Of a stretch of 59,421 nt of DNA, positions 15,031 to 25,504 are shown one piece after another. Both the position numbers and the translations under genes were made by a program. The notes under the pieces were generated by a model. That model worked only from the letters and a program-made list of their open reading frames with translations. It did not search any database and was not told the DNA's origin. The stretch comes from a bacterium (GTDB lineage Bacteria > Verrucomicrobiota > Verrucomicrobiia > Limisphaerales > UBA11358): assembly GCA_021780905.1 (NCBI GenBank), contig JAJXXW010000059.1, positions 1 through 59,421 of the forward strand, given 5' to 3'. Each line of letters starts with the position of its first letter. Positions within the stretch are counted from its first letter, which is position 1.

Positions 15031-17286
15031 ATGAAACCCTTTGCCGCCATTGCCCCGATAATCCTCGCCGGGCTGTGGAGTTTCGCTTTTTCCACCGCCG
15101 CCCAAGAATCGCCCTCTTGGGAGGTGCAGGCGCTCAGCAAAATCATCCCCGGCACGGTCGAGGGCAAGATGGATTACGACCCGACCACCGGCACGGCCAC
15201 CGGCACGAACGGCATCTATGTGCGCTATGGCGACGCGCATTTGACGGCGGACAGCGCGGCGCTGGACATGAAGTCGGGTGAGGTGACGGCGGACGGTCAT
15301 GTCCGCATCGAGTCCGGCGACGGACTGTGGGTCGGCGACCACATCCGCTACAATTTCAAGACGCGCCAGATGACGAGCGCGCAGTTCCGCACGGGCAAAT
15401 GGCCGGTGTTCGCCAGCGGCACCGAGTTGACCGGCGACGGCAGCAACCGGGTCTATGTGGCCCGCAACGCCTTTGTCACCACCGACGATGTTGCGGACCC
15501 GGAATTGAAAGTCCGCGCCAGCCGGATCAAAATCATTCCCGGCAAGTCGGTGGAAATGTGGAACGCGGTGTTTTCGGCGCACGGCGTGCCGGTGTTTTAT
15601 TTTCCCTACTACAAGCGCAACCTGGGGGCGCACGCCAACAACTTCACTTTCGCGCCGGGCTTCCGCAGCACCTACGGCGCGTTTCTGTTGAACACCTACC
15701 GCTGGTATCTTGGGGACGCGGCGGATGGACAACTCCATCTGGACTACCGCGCCAAACGCGGCGTGGGCGCGGGGCCGGACGCGACCCTGAACTTCGGCGA
15801 CTGGGGCGTCGCCAGCCTGAAATATTATTATCTCAACGACCGCAGCGCGAACACGAGCACGAACGCCTTTCCGCAATTTGGCAGCATGCCGCGGGACCGG
15901 CAGTTGATGGAATTCAACTGGCAGGCCACGCCCGCCACGAATTTGAACTTGAAGGCGCTCGTCAACTACCAGTCCGACCCGCTGTTGATGAATGATTTTT
16001 ACGACGGCGAGTTTGCCGTCAACCCGCAGCCCGGCACGTTCGTCGAGGCGAACAAATACTGGGACAACTGGAGCCTGGACGCGCTGGCGACCCCGCGCGT
16101 TAACAGCTTTTTCAGCCAGGTCGAGCGGCTGCCGGATGTGCAGCTCACCGGCTACCGGCAGCAGGTGCTGGACACGCCGGTGTATTATGACAGCCAAAGC
16201 TCCCTCGGCGCGTATCGCCAGTTCGTCAGCAACGCGAGCCTTTACACCAACGGGCTGTATCAGGCCACCAACGGCTACTACGCCAACTCCGCCACCCGCG
16301 CCGACACCTATCACCAGTTCACCCTGCCGTGGACGATCGGCCACTGGCTCACCGTCACGCCGCGCATCGGCGGCCGGCTGACCTATTACAGCAGCCAGAA
16401 CCTCACCAACGGCGCGCCCAACGGCGATGTGCACCGCGAGGTCCTCAACACCGGCGTCGAACTCTCCTGCAAGGCTTCGCGCCTGTGGCGGGACGCAACC
16501 AACTCCGTCCTGCAGGTGAACGGCCTGCGGCACATCCTCGAGCCGTCGGTCAACTATGTTTTTGTGCCCAACCCCAGCACGCCGCCCGGCCAGTTGCCGC
16601 AGTTCGACGGCGAACAGCCAAGCCTGCTGGAACTGCCGCTGGACTTTCCCGATTACAACAGCATCGACTCCATTGACACGCAGAACGTCATCCGCTTCGG
16701 CCTGCGCAACACCCTGCAGACCCAGCGCGACGGCCAACTCGACCGGCTGCTGGACTGGAATTTGCAGCTCGATTGCCGGCTCGATCCCCAACCCGGCCAG
16801 CATCAGTTGGACGACCTTTATTCCACCTTCACCTTCAAGCCGCGCACCTGGCTCGCGGCGGAATCCCAGACCCGCTACGATCTCGACTACGGCCAGCTCA
16901 ACCTGGCCTTCGAGCAGTTGACCTTTGCGCCGGATGACCGCTGGAGCTGGGGCCTGGGCTACTGGTATCTGCGCGGTGGCGCCTGGGGCAACAGTTTTTG
17001 GACCGAGAACAACATCGTCACCAGCAGCTTTTTCGTCCGCCTCGGCGACAACTGGGGCGGCCGCTTGACCCAAGATTTCAACATCGTCACCGAGCGGTTG
17101 CAGGACCAGATCTTCACCATTTACCGCGACCTGCGCAGTTTGACCTCGGCGCTCTCGCTCCGTGTGGCGAACAATTCCGGCGGCCCGGCCGACGTCACCA
17201 TTGCGGTGATGTTCTCGCTCAAGGCGTCGCCCGCCGTGGGCGTGGGCGAGGACGTGGCTAATCCCTACCGCCTGGTCGGGGAATAA
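15031..17286 (+). CDS. lptD: LPS-assembly outer membrane protein LptD
   Basis: 751 residues. A signal peptide (KPFAAIAPIILAGLWSFAFS) is followed by an OstA/LptA-like jelly-roll region (residues about 40-190: GTATGTNGIYVRYGDAHLTA, MKSGEVTADGHVRIESGDGL) and a long C-terminal beta-barrel rich in alternating Tyr and Trp (WSWGLGYWYLRGGAWGN). LptD inserts lipopolysaccharide into the outer leaflet, receiving it from the LptA bridge; lptC, lptA and lptB occur 6 kb on. Length is close to that of known LptD. The ATG at 15031 is preferred to a TTG one codon earlier. No LptE is seen beside it. Confidence 0.88.
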   Translation: MKPFAAIAPIILAGLWSFAFSTAAQESPSWEVQALSKIIPGTVEGKMDYDPTTGTATGTNGIYVRYGDAHLTADSAALDMKSGEVTADGHVRIESGDGLWVGDHIRYNFKTRQMTSAQFRTGKWPVFASGTELTGDGSNRVYVARNAFVTTDDVADPELKVRASRIKIIPGKSVEMWNAVFSAHGVPVFYFPYYKRNLGAHANNFTFAPGFRSTYGAFLLNTYRWYLGDAADGQLHLDYRAKRGVGAGPDATLNFGDWGVASLKYYYLNDRSANTSTNAFPQFGSMPRDRQLMEFNWQATPATNLNLKALVNYQSDPLLMNDFYDGEFAVNPQPGTFVEANKYWDNWSLDALATPRVNSFFSQVERLPDVQLTGYRQQVLDTPVYYDSQSSLGAYRQFVSNASLYTNGLYQATNGYYANSATRADTYHQFTLPWTIGHWLTVTPRIGGRLTYYSSQNLTNGAPNGDVHREVLNTGVELSCKASRLWRDATNSVLQVNGLRHILEPSVNYVFVPNPSTPPGQLPQFDGEQPSLLELPLDFPDYNSIDSIDTQNVIRFGLRNTLQTQRDGQLDRLLDWNLQLDCRLDPQPGQHQLDDLYSTFTFKPRTWLAAESQTRYDLDYGQLNLAFEQLTFAPDDRWSWGLGYWYLRGGAWGNSFWTENNIVTSSFFVRLGDNWGGRLTQDFNIVTERLQDQIFTIYRDLRSLTSALSLRVANNSGGPADVTIAVMFSLKASPAVGVGEDVANPYRLVGE

Positions 17287-18618
<1,332 letters not shown>

Positions 18619-18695
18619 GGTCTCTGCCGACGGCCACTCTTTCCACCGATCCCTCGGCGCTTGAACATTGGCGCCGCCCGGGCTATTTTTCCGCC

Positions 18696-18929
18696 ATGCC
18701 GATCTACGAATTCCATTGCGCCCAGTGCGAACACGATTCCGAAATCCTGATCCGCTCCGCCGAGTGGCGCGGCACCCGGTGTCCGCATTGCGGCTCCACC
18801 CGGCTGGCCAAGAAATTTTCCACCTTCGCCGCCGCCGGTGCCGGCCATGACACTAATGCCGGCAAAAAATCCGGCGGCAATCGCGCGGGCGGCGGCTGTT
18901 GCGGCGGTCATTGCCATGGCGGCCATTGA
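18696..18929 (+). CDS. FmdB-type small zinc ribbon protein with metal-rich tail
   Basis: 77 residues. MPIYEFHCAQCEHDSEILI and CPHCGSTRLAKKFS give the two CXXC pairs of the FmdB-like zinc ribbon, often treated as a regulator, though the role is unproven. The C-terminus GGGCCGGHCHGGH is rich in Cys, His and Gly and probably binds another metal. The ATG at 18696 begins the conserved MPIYEF start. Confidence 0.85.
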   Translation: MPIYEFHCAQCEHDSEILIRSAEWRGTRCPHCGSTRLAKKFSTFAAAGAGHDTNAGKKSGGNRAGGGCCGGHCHGGH

Positions 18930-18934
18930 GTCAG

Positions 18935-20011
18935 CTAGGGCGCAAATTTTCCCTCGCCAATCGTCAGGGTGACCGGCTCCGGCCGGCCGGCCAGTTCCAA
19001 CACGACTTTGTCGGCATTGATTTCGCGGCAGTGAACCTGGAGGGAACGGCCCCCTATTCTTACGGATTTGGTCTCGCCCATCGCAAACGATACGTTGTTC
19101 AGTATCGCCAGATAATGCCGGCCGTCGAACAGCAATCCGCCCAGGCTCAACTGCGTGGGCAGCGGGGGCCGCGCATTCGTGGGCGGCACCGTTTGACTTT
19201 GCACCGTTGCGGCCGGCGCGGGCGATGACGGTGCCAGTTTCGCCGTCGTGCCGTTTTTCACCCAGTCCAGGATGGAGCCGATGCCGCGTTCCTGTTCGAG
19301 CGCCACCAGCGTTTTGATTTCGCCGTGCGTGTAGGGATTGTCGAGAATTTTTTCCAACTCCGCCGGCTGCGCGTGCGCCTGCATCAGCTTGTAGGCCGAC
19401 AGTTCGCAAATCGCCTCGGTCGTGTCGTCATCCATCACGTGCTCCGCCGGGCGGTTTTCGTTGATCCATAAATGCGTGTATTCATGCGCTGCGGTCGCGG
19501 CGATTTCGGTGCGCAGCCGGCCGCTCAAGAGCACGACCTCGTGCGTGCAGTCGCCGTTGCGCGCCTGGCGCGTATAGGCAAAGCCGAACTTGTGGAGATG
19601 GTCCTCGCGTCCCTGCTCCGACCAATAATCCACGTCGAACAAGTTCACGGTCACGTCGGGAAACTTCAGCGCGAAGCCCTGCCCAAACAACTCGACGAGG
19701 TCGCGCCGCACGTCCGCGAAAACTTCCCGCGCCCCGGCCACGTCCAGCACGGCGTTGGTCCGGTCGAAGCGGCAGATGAACCGGCCGTCGCCGGTCTTCA
19801 CCGACCCGTCGTCCGCGCGGACGGGCAGACCGCAGAGCGAACAATGATTTTCCAGCCGGTAACAGTCCTCGCAGACCGGTCCCCACTTGGAAAGCCAGAG
19901 GCGGCCGGTCAGCGGCCCCCGGCCGCAGACGACGCAGAAATAATTCGTCGGCCCGGCGGCCGCGCCGGCCACCGCCGCGAACAGAAACAATATAAGCGCA
20001 AGCGGGCGCAC
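18935..20011 (-). CDS. exported DA1-like zinc metallopeptidase with LIM-like fingers
   Basis: 358 residues. Signal peptide RPLALILFLFAAVAGAAAG; then Cys pairs CVVCGRGPL, CEDC and CSLC (about 26-60), resembling a LIM zinc module; then a peptidase domain in which AATAAHEYTHLWI gives HEXXH and DDDTTEAICELSAYKL matches the downstream Glu-containing helix of the plant growth regulator DA1 (AHE..H and EEGICQ in DA1, from memory). The last 70 residues (LSLGGLLFDGRHYLAILNN, KSVRIGGRSLQVHCREIN) resemble the periplasmic domain of type II secretion protein C. Likely an envelope protease of unknown target. It follows hisC by 12 bases. Confidence 0.75.
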   Translation of the reverse strand: MRPLALILFLFAAVAGAAAGPTNYFCVVCGRGPLTGRLWLSKWGPVCEDCYRLENHCSLCGLPVRADDGSVKTGDGRFICRFDRTNAVLDVAGAREVFADVRRDLVELFGQGFALKFPDVTVNLFDVDYWSEQGREDHLHKFGFAYTRQARNGDCTHEVVLLSGRLRTEIAATAAHEYTHLWINENRPAEHVMDDDTTEAICELSAYKLMQAHAQPAELEKILDNPYTHGEIKTLVALEQERGIGSILDWVKNGTTAKLAPSSPAPAATVQSQTVPPTNARPPLPTQLSLGGLLFDGRHYLAILNNVSFAMGETKSVRIGGRSLQVHCREINADKVVLELAGRPEPVTLTIGEGKFAP

Positions 20012-20023
20012 GTTAATTCCTGG

Positions 20024-21148
20024 TCATGGTTTTCGGGTGTCCAGAATTTCCTTGGCCGCCCGGACCAGCGCCGCCGCCTCCGCTGGCGTGCCGATGGTGA
20101 TGCGCAAATAGTCCCGCACGGCCGGCGCGCTGAACCAGCGGACGAGAATTCTCCGGTCGCGCAGTTTCTGGAGCCAGTCCGGTGTTGTGAACACCGGCGG
20201 CCGGGCGAGGATGAAATTCGTCTGGCTCGGCAACGCGCGGAAACCGAGTTTCGTCAGTTCGCGCGCCAGCCATTCACGGGTCGCCACGATTTTTTTGAAA
20301 TTGGCCCGGTAATATTTCAAGTCGTCCAGCGTCGCTTCGGCGGCAATCTGACCGAGGCCGTTGACGTTGTAGCTGTCGCGGATTTTGTCCAGGGCCGCAA
20401 TGAGTTCGGCGGGGCCGACGCAATAGCCGACGCGCTGGAAGCACAGCGAATACGCCTTGGAAAAAGTCCGCGCGACGAGGACGTGCGGAAATTTGAGCGC
20501 CAGCTTCAGCGCATTTTCACTGGCAAAATCCACATACGCTTCGTCCAGCACCACCACGCCTTTCTGCGCGCGGCAGAGTTTTTCCAGTTCAGTTGTCGGG
20601 TAGCCGCGTCCGCTGGGTGCATTCGGCGTGGTCACCAGGGTCAGGGCGGCGTTGAACTGCCATTGCCCGCCGCATTTCAATTCGGCAACCGGCGGCATGG
20701 AAAAATCTGGATTCAGCGGCACGGCGTTTTTGGCCGCGCCGTGGATGTCGGCCAGCACCGGATAGAGCGAATAGCTGGGCGTGAAATACTGCACCGTGGC
20801 CTTCGGCAGTTTTGAGGGTTGAGGGTTGAGGGTTGAGTTTGGCTCGACAAACGCCCGCACGGCAAGCGCCAGCACTTCGTCCGAGCCGTTGCCGATGAGG
20901 AGATTCTCCGGCCGGCAACCGTGCAGCTTCGCCAGCCGGGCGCGCAGTTTTTCGGCGGTCGGATTCGGATAAAGCCGCAACCGGCCATCCACGGCCGCCC
21001 GGACCGCGGCCAGCACTTTGGGCGATGGCGGATAGGGATTCTCGTTCGTGTTGAGCTTGATCAGTCCCTTGATTTTCGGCTGTTCGCCCGGCACATACGC
21101 GTGCAGGGCGTGGACCAACGGGCGGATTAATGGATTGCGTTTGGCCAT
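20024..21148 (-). CDS. hisC: histidinol-phosphate aminotransferase
   Basis: 374 residues. PLP fold type I aminotransferase that makes histidinol phosphate from imidazole acetol phosphate and glutamate. KLNTNENPYPPSPKVLAAVR at the start is the HisC hallmark; VVLDEAYVDFA has the Asp/Tyr PLP contacts and ARTFSKAYSLCFQRVGYCVG the PLP-binding Lys (SKAYSL). Between AFVEP and ATVQYFTPSYSLYPVL is an extra segment NSTLNPQPSKLP encoded by a run of 7-bp repeats, apparently an insertion in a loop. No other his genes are near. Confidence 0.92.
   Translation of the reverse strand: MAKRNPLIRPLVHALHAYVPGEQPKIKGLIKLNTNENPYPPSPKVLAAVRAAVDGRLRLYPNPTAEKLRARLAKLHGCRPENLLIGNGSDEVLALAVRAFVEPNSTLNPQPSKLPKATVQYFTPSYSLYPVLADIHGAAKNAVPLNPDFSMPPVAELKCGGQWQFNAALTLVTTPNAPSGRGYPTTELEKLCRAQKGVVVLDEAYVDFASENALKLALKFPHVLVARTFSKAYSLCFQRVGYCVGPAELIAALDKIRDSYNVNGLGQIAAEATLDDLKYYRANFKKIVATREWLARELTKLGFRALPSQTNFILARPPVFTTPDWLQKLRDRRILVRWFSAPAVRDYLRITIGTPAEAAALVRAAKEILDTRKP
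20814..20834 (-). repeat. 7-bp tandem repeat inside hisC
   Basis: gagggtt three times, followed by a partial copy. It encodes STLNPQPS on the minus strand, between two conserved HisC segments, without breaking the frame. Confidence 0.85.
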
Positions 21149-21447
21149 GCTTGGGAATTATGCCAGCACCGGGTCGGCGGCGGAAATAATTTAATCCGGC
21201 CCGCCACGGCCCGGCAGGGGTGGCCGATGATAGCAATGCGTGAGTCAAGCCTGTCCTGCCGTGAAGCGATTCCGGTTTGCTGGGAAGATTGGGAGCGCCA
21301 CTTCCAAGGTGCGGCATGAGGCGCTGGGGCACGGCAATCTGGCACCGACCCATCCGGGCCACCCTGCCGGACGCGATCCGCCGCAAAGGTTACTCCCCAA
21401 AAATTTCCGGCCTCAACCAACCGCCATGCAGGCTAGTCCCAATCGTT
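21149..21447. other. intergenic between hisC and the HPr gene, nothing recognised
   Basis: 299 bases. Frames here are short and composition-driven. It should contain the promoter of hisC on its right-to-left side, but no clear -35/-10 pair could be picked. Confidence 0.35.
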
Positions 21448-21744
21448 CTAATCCTCGTCAAACTTGCGTTTGACGAGCGCCTCCAGTTCGACGAGGGCGG
21501 CGGCGGCATCCGCGCCCTTGACGTGCAAGGTGACTTTGCTGCCGGGGCCGGCGGCCAGCATCATCAGGCCCATGATGCTCTTGCCGTTGATTTTTTCGCC
21601 GTCCTTTTCCACGAAGATGTCACTGCCGAAACGGCTGGCGGTCTTGACGAACATGGCGGCCGGCCGGGCATGGATGCCCGACTTGTTGGCAATGGTGAGT
21701 TCCTTGGTCAGAAACTCGGCGTCTGCGGCCTTTTTGGCGCTCAT
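21448..21744 (-). CDS. HPr-type phosphocarrier protein
   Basis: 98 residues. TIANKSGIHARPAAMFVKTA contains the active His that accepts phosphate from PEP via enzyme I, and EKINGKSIMGLMMLAAGPG contains the Ser that HPr kinase phosphorylates. It is adjacent to hprK on the same strand, which fits. An N-terminal extension of about 10 residues is present. In bacteria without complete sugar PTS it usually has a regulatory role. Met at 21744 fits the family start better than longer upstream reading. Confidence 0.9.
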   Translation of the reverse strand: MSAKKAADAEFLTKELTIANKSGIHARPAAMFVKTASRFGSDIFVEKDGEKINGKSIMGLMMLAAGPGSKVTLHVKGADAAAALVELEALVKRKFDED

Positions 21745-21797
21745 GTTTTTAATCACCGTTAAAATAAGCTGCGGCGGTTTTTTCGCCAATGAAAAAT

Positions 21798-22769
21798 TCA
21801 GGGTTCTGCCGGCACAACGGCGGCGGGCTTTTCCCCCATCTGGGCCAGCAGCCGGTCGTTCAATTGCTCGGCGGCGTTGTAGCCGGATTTGCGCAGCTTG
21901 ATCTGAAACGCGGCGACCTCGATCAGCCGCGCGATGTCGCGGCCGGGCCGCACGGGAATCGTGACGTGCGGAATGTCCACGCCCAGCACCTTGACGAATT
22001 CCTGTTCCATGCCGAGCCGCTCCACGTCGGCCACTTCGTCCCATTGCTTGAGCGTGATGATAACGTCCAGGCTCTTTTCCTTGCGGATGGCCTTGACGCC
22101 GAACATCTGCGCGACGTTGATGATGCCGATGCCGCGCACTTCCATGTGGTTGCGCGTGAGTTCGGCACTGGTGCACAGCACGTCGCGCCCGTCCACGAGC
22201 GTGGCTTTGACGACATCGTCGGCCACCAGGCTGTAACCGCGTTCGATCAGGGCGAGCACGGCCTCGCTTTTGCCGATGCCGCTCTCGCCCCGGATGATGA
22301 CGCCGATGCCGAGGATGTCCACCATGCAGCCCAATTCCGAACTGCGCGGGGCAAACATCATTTCGAGGTCCAGCGTCGCCTTGTTGATGAACTTCATCGT
22401 CACCAGCGGCGTTTGGAAAATCGGCACGCCGGCCTCGGCGCCGGCGGCGAAGAAATCCTTGTCCGGCTTGAGCGAGCGGCTGAACACCAGACAGGGAATC
22501 TTGTAGGCGAACAAATAAGCGTAGCGCGCCACGCGCTCCTCCTGCCGCAGCGAGCGCAGATAAAAAACCTCCGCGTGCCCCATGACTTGGAGGCGTTTGT
22601 AGGCGAAATAGCGCGTGAAGCCGCTGAGGGCCAGGCCGGGCCGGTTCACGGTCGGCTCCCGGATGACCCGGTCGAGGCCGGCCTCGCCGGCGAGGAGCTT
22701 CAGCTCCAGCGCCGCGCCGTATTCACGGTGAAATTGTCCGACGGTGACGGGCAGGCGCTCCATAAACAT
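21798..22769 (-). CDS. hprK: HPr kinase/phosphorylase
   Basis: 323 residues. The N-terminal domain is followed by the catalytic half with the P-loop IRGESGIGKSEAVLALIERG, DDVVKATLVDG, and the HprK signature MEVRGIGIINVAQMFG; KQWDEVADVERLG and HVTIPVRPGRDIARLIEVAA complete it. It phosphorylates and dephosphorylates HPr on Ser, coupling metabolic state to sugar use. Located between lptB and the HPr gene, gap 63 bases to lptB, so it may be transcribed with the lpt operon. Confidence 0.95.
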   Translation of the reverse strand: MFMERLPVTVGQFHREYGAALELKLLAGEAGLDRVIREPTVNRPGLALSGFTRYFAYKRLQVMGHAEVFYLRSLRQEERVARYAYLFAYKIPCLVFSRSLKPDKDFFAAGAEAGVPIFQTPLVTMKFINKATLDLEMMFAPRSSELGCMVDILGIGVIIRGESGIGKSEAVLALIERGYSLVADDVVKATLVDGRDVLCTSAELTRNHMEVRGIGIINVAQMFGVKAIRKEKSLDVIITLKQWDEVADVERLGMEQEFVKVLGVDIPHVTIPVRPGRDIARLIEVAAFQIKLRKSGYNAAEQLNDRLLAQMGEKPAAVVPAEP

Positions 22770-22832
22770 TTTAAGTTTTAATTTTTAGGTTTGGCTTGGA
22801 ACTTCAGCGGCCGCTTGACCCCAAACTCAAAA

Positions 22833-23576
22833 TTACAGGTTGAATTCCGGGCCGAGATAAATCTCCCGCGCCTTGGGATCGTTCGCCAGAAATTCCGCCG
22901 ACCCCGCCACCAGCACCTGACCCTTGTGGATGATGTAGCCGCGGTCAATCAATTTCAAGGTCTCCCGCACGTTGTGGTCGGTGATCAAAATCCCCAGTCC
23001 GCGTTCCTTCAGCCGGCGCACGATCTTCTGCACCTCATAAACCGCAATCGGGTCAATGCCACTGAACGGTTCGTCCAGCAAAAGCAATTTCGGACTCGTC
23101 ACCAGCGCGCGGGTGATTTCCAGCCGCCGTTTTTCGCCGCCGCTCAACTGATACGCCTTGCTCGCGCGGATCGGCGTCAAGTCCAGTTCCTCCAGCAGGT
23201 ATTTCAAACGCACCACCCGCTCGTCGCGCGACAGCTTGCACGTCTCCAGAATCGCCAGGATGTTTTGCTCCACCGTCAGCTTGCGGAACACCGACGGCTC
23301 CTGCGTGAGATAGCCGATGCCCAGCCGCGCGCGGCGGTGCATCGGCAGGCCGGTGATTTCGCGGTCCTGAAATTTGACGTGCCCCTCGTCCGGCTTCACC
23401 ACGCCGACGACCATGTTGAACGTCGTTGTCTTGCCCGCGCCGTTCGGGCCGAGCAGCCCGACGATTTCGCCGGCGCGCACCGCCACCGTCACGCCGTTGA
23501 CGACGCGCCGGCCGCGGTATTCCTTCGCCAGCTTGTCCGTGGCGAGCAAGGCGCCGTTGTTCGGGTCCGGGTCCAT
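22833..23576 (-). CDS. lptB: LPS export ABC transporter ATP-binding protein
   Basis: 247 residues. Walker [22 protein letters not shown]-loop [19 protein letters not shown], signature [11 protein letters not shown], Walker [16 protein letters not shown], and H-loop [12 protein letters not shown] are all present and match LptB closely. It powers extraction of LPS from the inner membrane together with LptF/LptG, which are not in this window. Its ATG shares one base with the lptA stop (TAATG at 23574-23578). Confidence 0.95.
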   Translation of the reverse strand: MDPDPNNGALLATDKLAKEYRGRRVVNGVTVAVRAGEIVGLLGPNGAGKTTTFNMVVGVVKPDEGHVKFQDREITGLPMHRRARLGIGYLTQEPSVFRKLTVEQNILAILETCKLSRDERVVRLKYLLEELDLTPIRASKAYQLSGGEKRRLEITRALVTSPKLLLLDEPFSGIDPIAVYEVQKIVRRLKERGLGILITDHNVRETLKLIDRGYIIHKGQVLVAGSAEFLANDPKAREIYLGPEFNL

Positions 23577-24103
23577 TAAAAAAATCTGGTGGCCGGTCCG
23601 TTGGTGCCGCCGCTGGCGTGGGGAACCATCCGGGGCTCGGTGAAATGATATTTATTGGCGGCGCGGTCCCAGACCAGCGGCTCGCTGTAGATGGTCATGT
23701 CCGGGGTTTCCACCACCGGGTTGCCGGTGAACGTCACCGTTTCATTCGTGACCAAGTTCACGACCTTGTAATCATAAACCGCCTGCGCCGCCGTGATGTG
23801 GTTCGTCTGGCCTTTTTGATCCATGAAATTAATCACCACGTTCGTCTTCGCCTCCACATGATCCAAATGATTGCCGCCCGTCGGCAGGTTCACCCGCATC
23901 CAGTCGCAGGTCAACCGCATCTGCGGATCCGTCACCTGCACATGGCCCTGATAGACCGCCTGGTGCAGGTTCAAATCAATGTCCGCCACGTCCGCATCAA
24001 TTTCCGTCGGCGGCCGCGACCGGGCTGAAGGCTCCGGCGTGGCCGACTGTGCCGCCGCGAGGCCGCAAGCACCCAGTGTCAAAATGAAAATAATTTTGTT
24101 CAT
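23576..24103 (-). CDS. lptA: LptA-type periplasmic LPS transport protein
   Basis: 175 residues. Signal peptide [18 protein letters not shown], then an OstA-like beta-jelly-roll: [59 protein letters not shown]. This is the subunit that forms the bridge from LptC to LptD. Starts by ATGA overlap with lptC. Sequence similarity to E. coli LptA is low, as is normal, and operon position supports the call. Confidence 0.82.
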   Translation of the reverse strand: MNKIIFILTLGACGLAAAQSATPEPSARSRPPTEIDADVADIDLNLHQAVYQGHVQVTDPQMRLTCDWMRVNLPTGGNHLDHVEAKTNVVINFMDQKGQTNHITAAQAVYDYKVVNLVTNETVTFTGNPVVETPDMTIYSEPLVWDRAANKYHFTEPRMVPHASGGTNGPATRFF

Positions 24104-24561
24104 GATCCTGGCACCGTGGCTTCCGGCAATTTGATCAGCGTCCGCACCCGGTTGGAAATGGTCAAGGCGGAATTCGTTTGCCGCCACAAAAAACCTTCGC
24201 CCTCGATGTGGAATTTGCCGTCGCCCGATTCGAGCGCCAGATGGCCCGCCGAACTCGCCACGCCGTCGAACGGCGAGTAGGTGCATTGCGGCGCCTTCAC
24301 CACCATTTCCGCCTTTCCTTCCACCGTAAATGTCTCGATTTGGAGTTGTTTGACGTCCAGCAACCCGCCCGGCAGCGGCGACGCTTCCGCACCCGACAGC
24401 TTCATTTTGACCTGCTGCTCGTGCGGCGGTTCGAAATACGACACCGACGTGAAATCCGTTGCGTGCCCGGCCGGCAGCGGCTGTGCGCGTTCGCTCGTGG
24501 CGGCGAACAACATCAAAGCCGCGACGCCCGCCCGCCGCCAACTGGCCGCGACGCCCTTCAT
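24100..24561 (-). CDS. lptC: LptC-like LPS transport protein
   Basis: 153 residues, with an N-terminal hydrophobic signal or anchor (RRAGVAALMLFAATSERA) and a beta-rich remainder (VKMKLSGAEASPLPGGLLDV, QIETFTVEGKAEMVVKAPQC). In the Lpt machine LptC anchors the LptA bridge to the inner-membrane complex. Assignment rests chiefly on position: it overlaps the kdsC stop by ATGA (24558-24561) and the lptA start by ATGA (24100-24103), the same order as in E. coli. Confidence 0.7.
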   Translation of the reverse strand: MKGVAASWRRAGVAALMLFAATSERAQPLPAGHATDFTSVSYFEPPHEQQVKMKLSGAEASPLPGGLLDVKQLQIETFTVEGKAEMVVKAPQCTYSPFDGVASSAGHLALESGDGKFHIEGEGFLWRQTNSALTISNRVRTLIKLPEATVPGS

Positions 24562-25100
24562 TCCGCGTATTTTTCCTGAAACTGGTTCCATTTTCCCTGC
24601 GCCCGCAAAATCATCTCCACCGCCTCGCGCACGGCGCCGCGCCCGCCGACGGCCTGCGTCACCCAATGGGCCGCCGCCTGCGTCTCGGCCACCGCGTCGC
24701 CGACCGCCACCGCCAGTCCCGCGCGCGTCAGCGGCCCGAGGTCAATGATGTCGTCGCCGACAAAGCACGTTTCCGCCCACGTTACTTTTTCCCGCGCCAG
24801 CAGCCGTTCAATCGCCGCCGTCTTGCCGAGGTTGTCGCCCTGTTGGACGAGAAAATCAATCTTCAATTCGTCGGCCCGCATTTTCGTCGCCGGCGACGGC
24901 CGCGCCGAAACCCAGCCGACTTTCAGGCCCGCGCGCCGCGCGAGCACGAGGCCGAGGCCGTCGCGGATGTTGAAGCGTTTGAACTCGTGCGCGCCGCCGA
25001 TGAAAATCGAGCCGTCGGTCAGCACGCCGTCCACGTCGCACAAAAACAGTTGGATGCGGGCGGCGCGCCGGCGGAGGGCGGCGGAAATTTTGGCGGGCAT
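24558..25100 (-). CDS. kdsC: 3-deoxy-D-manno-octulosonate 8-phosphate phosphatase
   Basis: 180 residues of the HAD superfamily. IQLFLCDVDGVLTDGSIFIG holds the nucleophile and acid/base Asp pair, FNIRDGLGLVLARRAG is a KdsC hallmark, GWVSARPSPAT is motif II and CFVGDDIIDLGPLTRAGLAV is the metal-binding motif. KdsC makes Kdo for lipid A core. It is first in the kdsC-lptC-lptA-lptB unit. Met at 25100 is preferred to an in-frame upstream start because conserved sequence begins shortly after. Confidence 0.92.
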   Translation of the reverse strand: MPAKISAALRRRAARIQLFLCDVDGVLTDGSIFIGGAHEFKRFNIRDGLGLVLARRAGLKVGWVSARPSPATKMRADELKIDFLVQQGDNLGKTAAIERLLAREKVTWAETCFVGDDIIDLGPLTRAGLAVAVGDAVAETQAAAHWVTQAVGGRGAVREAVEMILRAQGKWNQFQEKYAE

Positions 25101-25504
25101 GGAATTCAAAGGGCCGGGACGTAATCTGCCCGAATATGCAGCGGAGTCAAGCAGGGCGAAATCCGGCGGCGGTCTCATTGCCAGAGACCGGCGGCGTCAC
25201 GCACCTTCGGGAACGCTGGGTTTCACAGCATAAAAGGGCCGGCGAATTCAATTGCACTCTAATTTCAGATGAGATTGCACCGCCCGGTTGCGGGTCATGT
25301 CCGGCGACGTTGGACGGTCAGTGCCGCCGGCATGACGCGGCGGCCGGCCGGCGGCGGGCGCGGCGGGAACACGGGGTTTGGGCTTGAACTGCGGGAAAAT
25401 TCAACTAGGTTTCCCGCACATTCAAGCCATTGTGCGCCCGCATTCCACCCCTGCCGCCGGCAGGGACAGCCTTTCGCGGCCGTGGAGAAGAGCGCCTTGG
25501 CGGC
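25101..25504. other. divergent intergenic region between kdsC and the ROK gene
   Basis: About 400 bases. It must hold promoters for both directions. A GC-rich inverted stretch (about 25322-25365) is visible, but I cannot pick a convincing promoter or known riboswitch. An in-frame GTG at 25430 could extend the ROK protein but adds an unlikely Pro/Arg-rich head. Confidence 0.4.

Noticed and set aside
14797..17073. A 758-codon open frame on the minus strand
   Set aside because: It lies antisense to lptD and crosses tRNA-Leu; its protein is Val/Arg/Gly-rich with no motifs, as expected for an antisense frame in GC-rich coding DNA.
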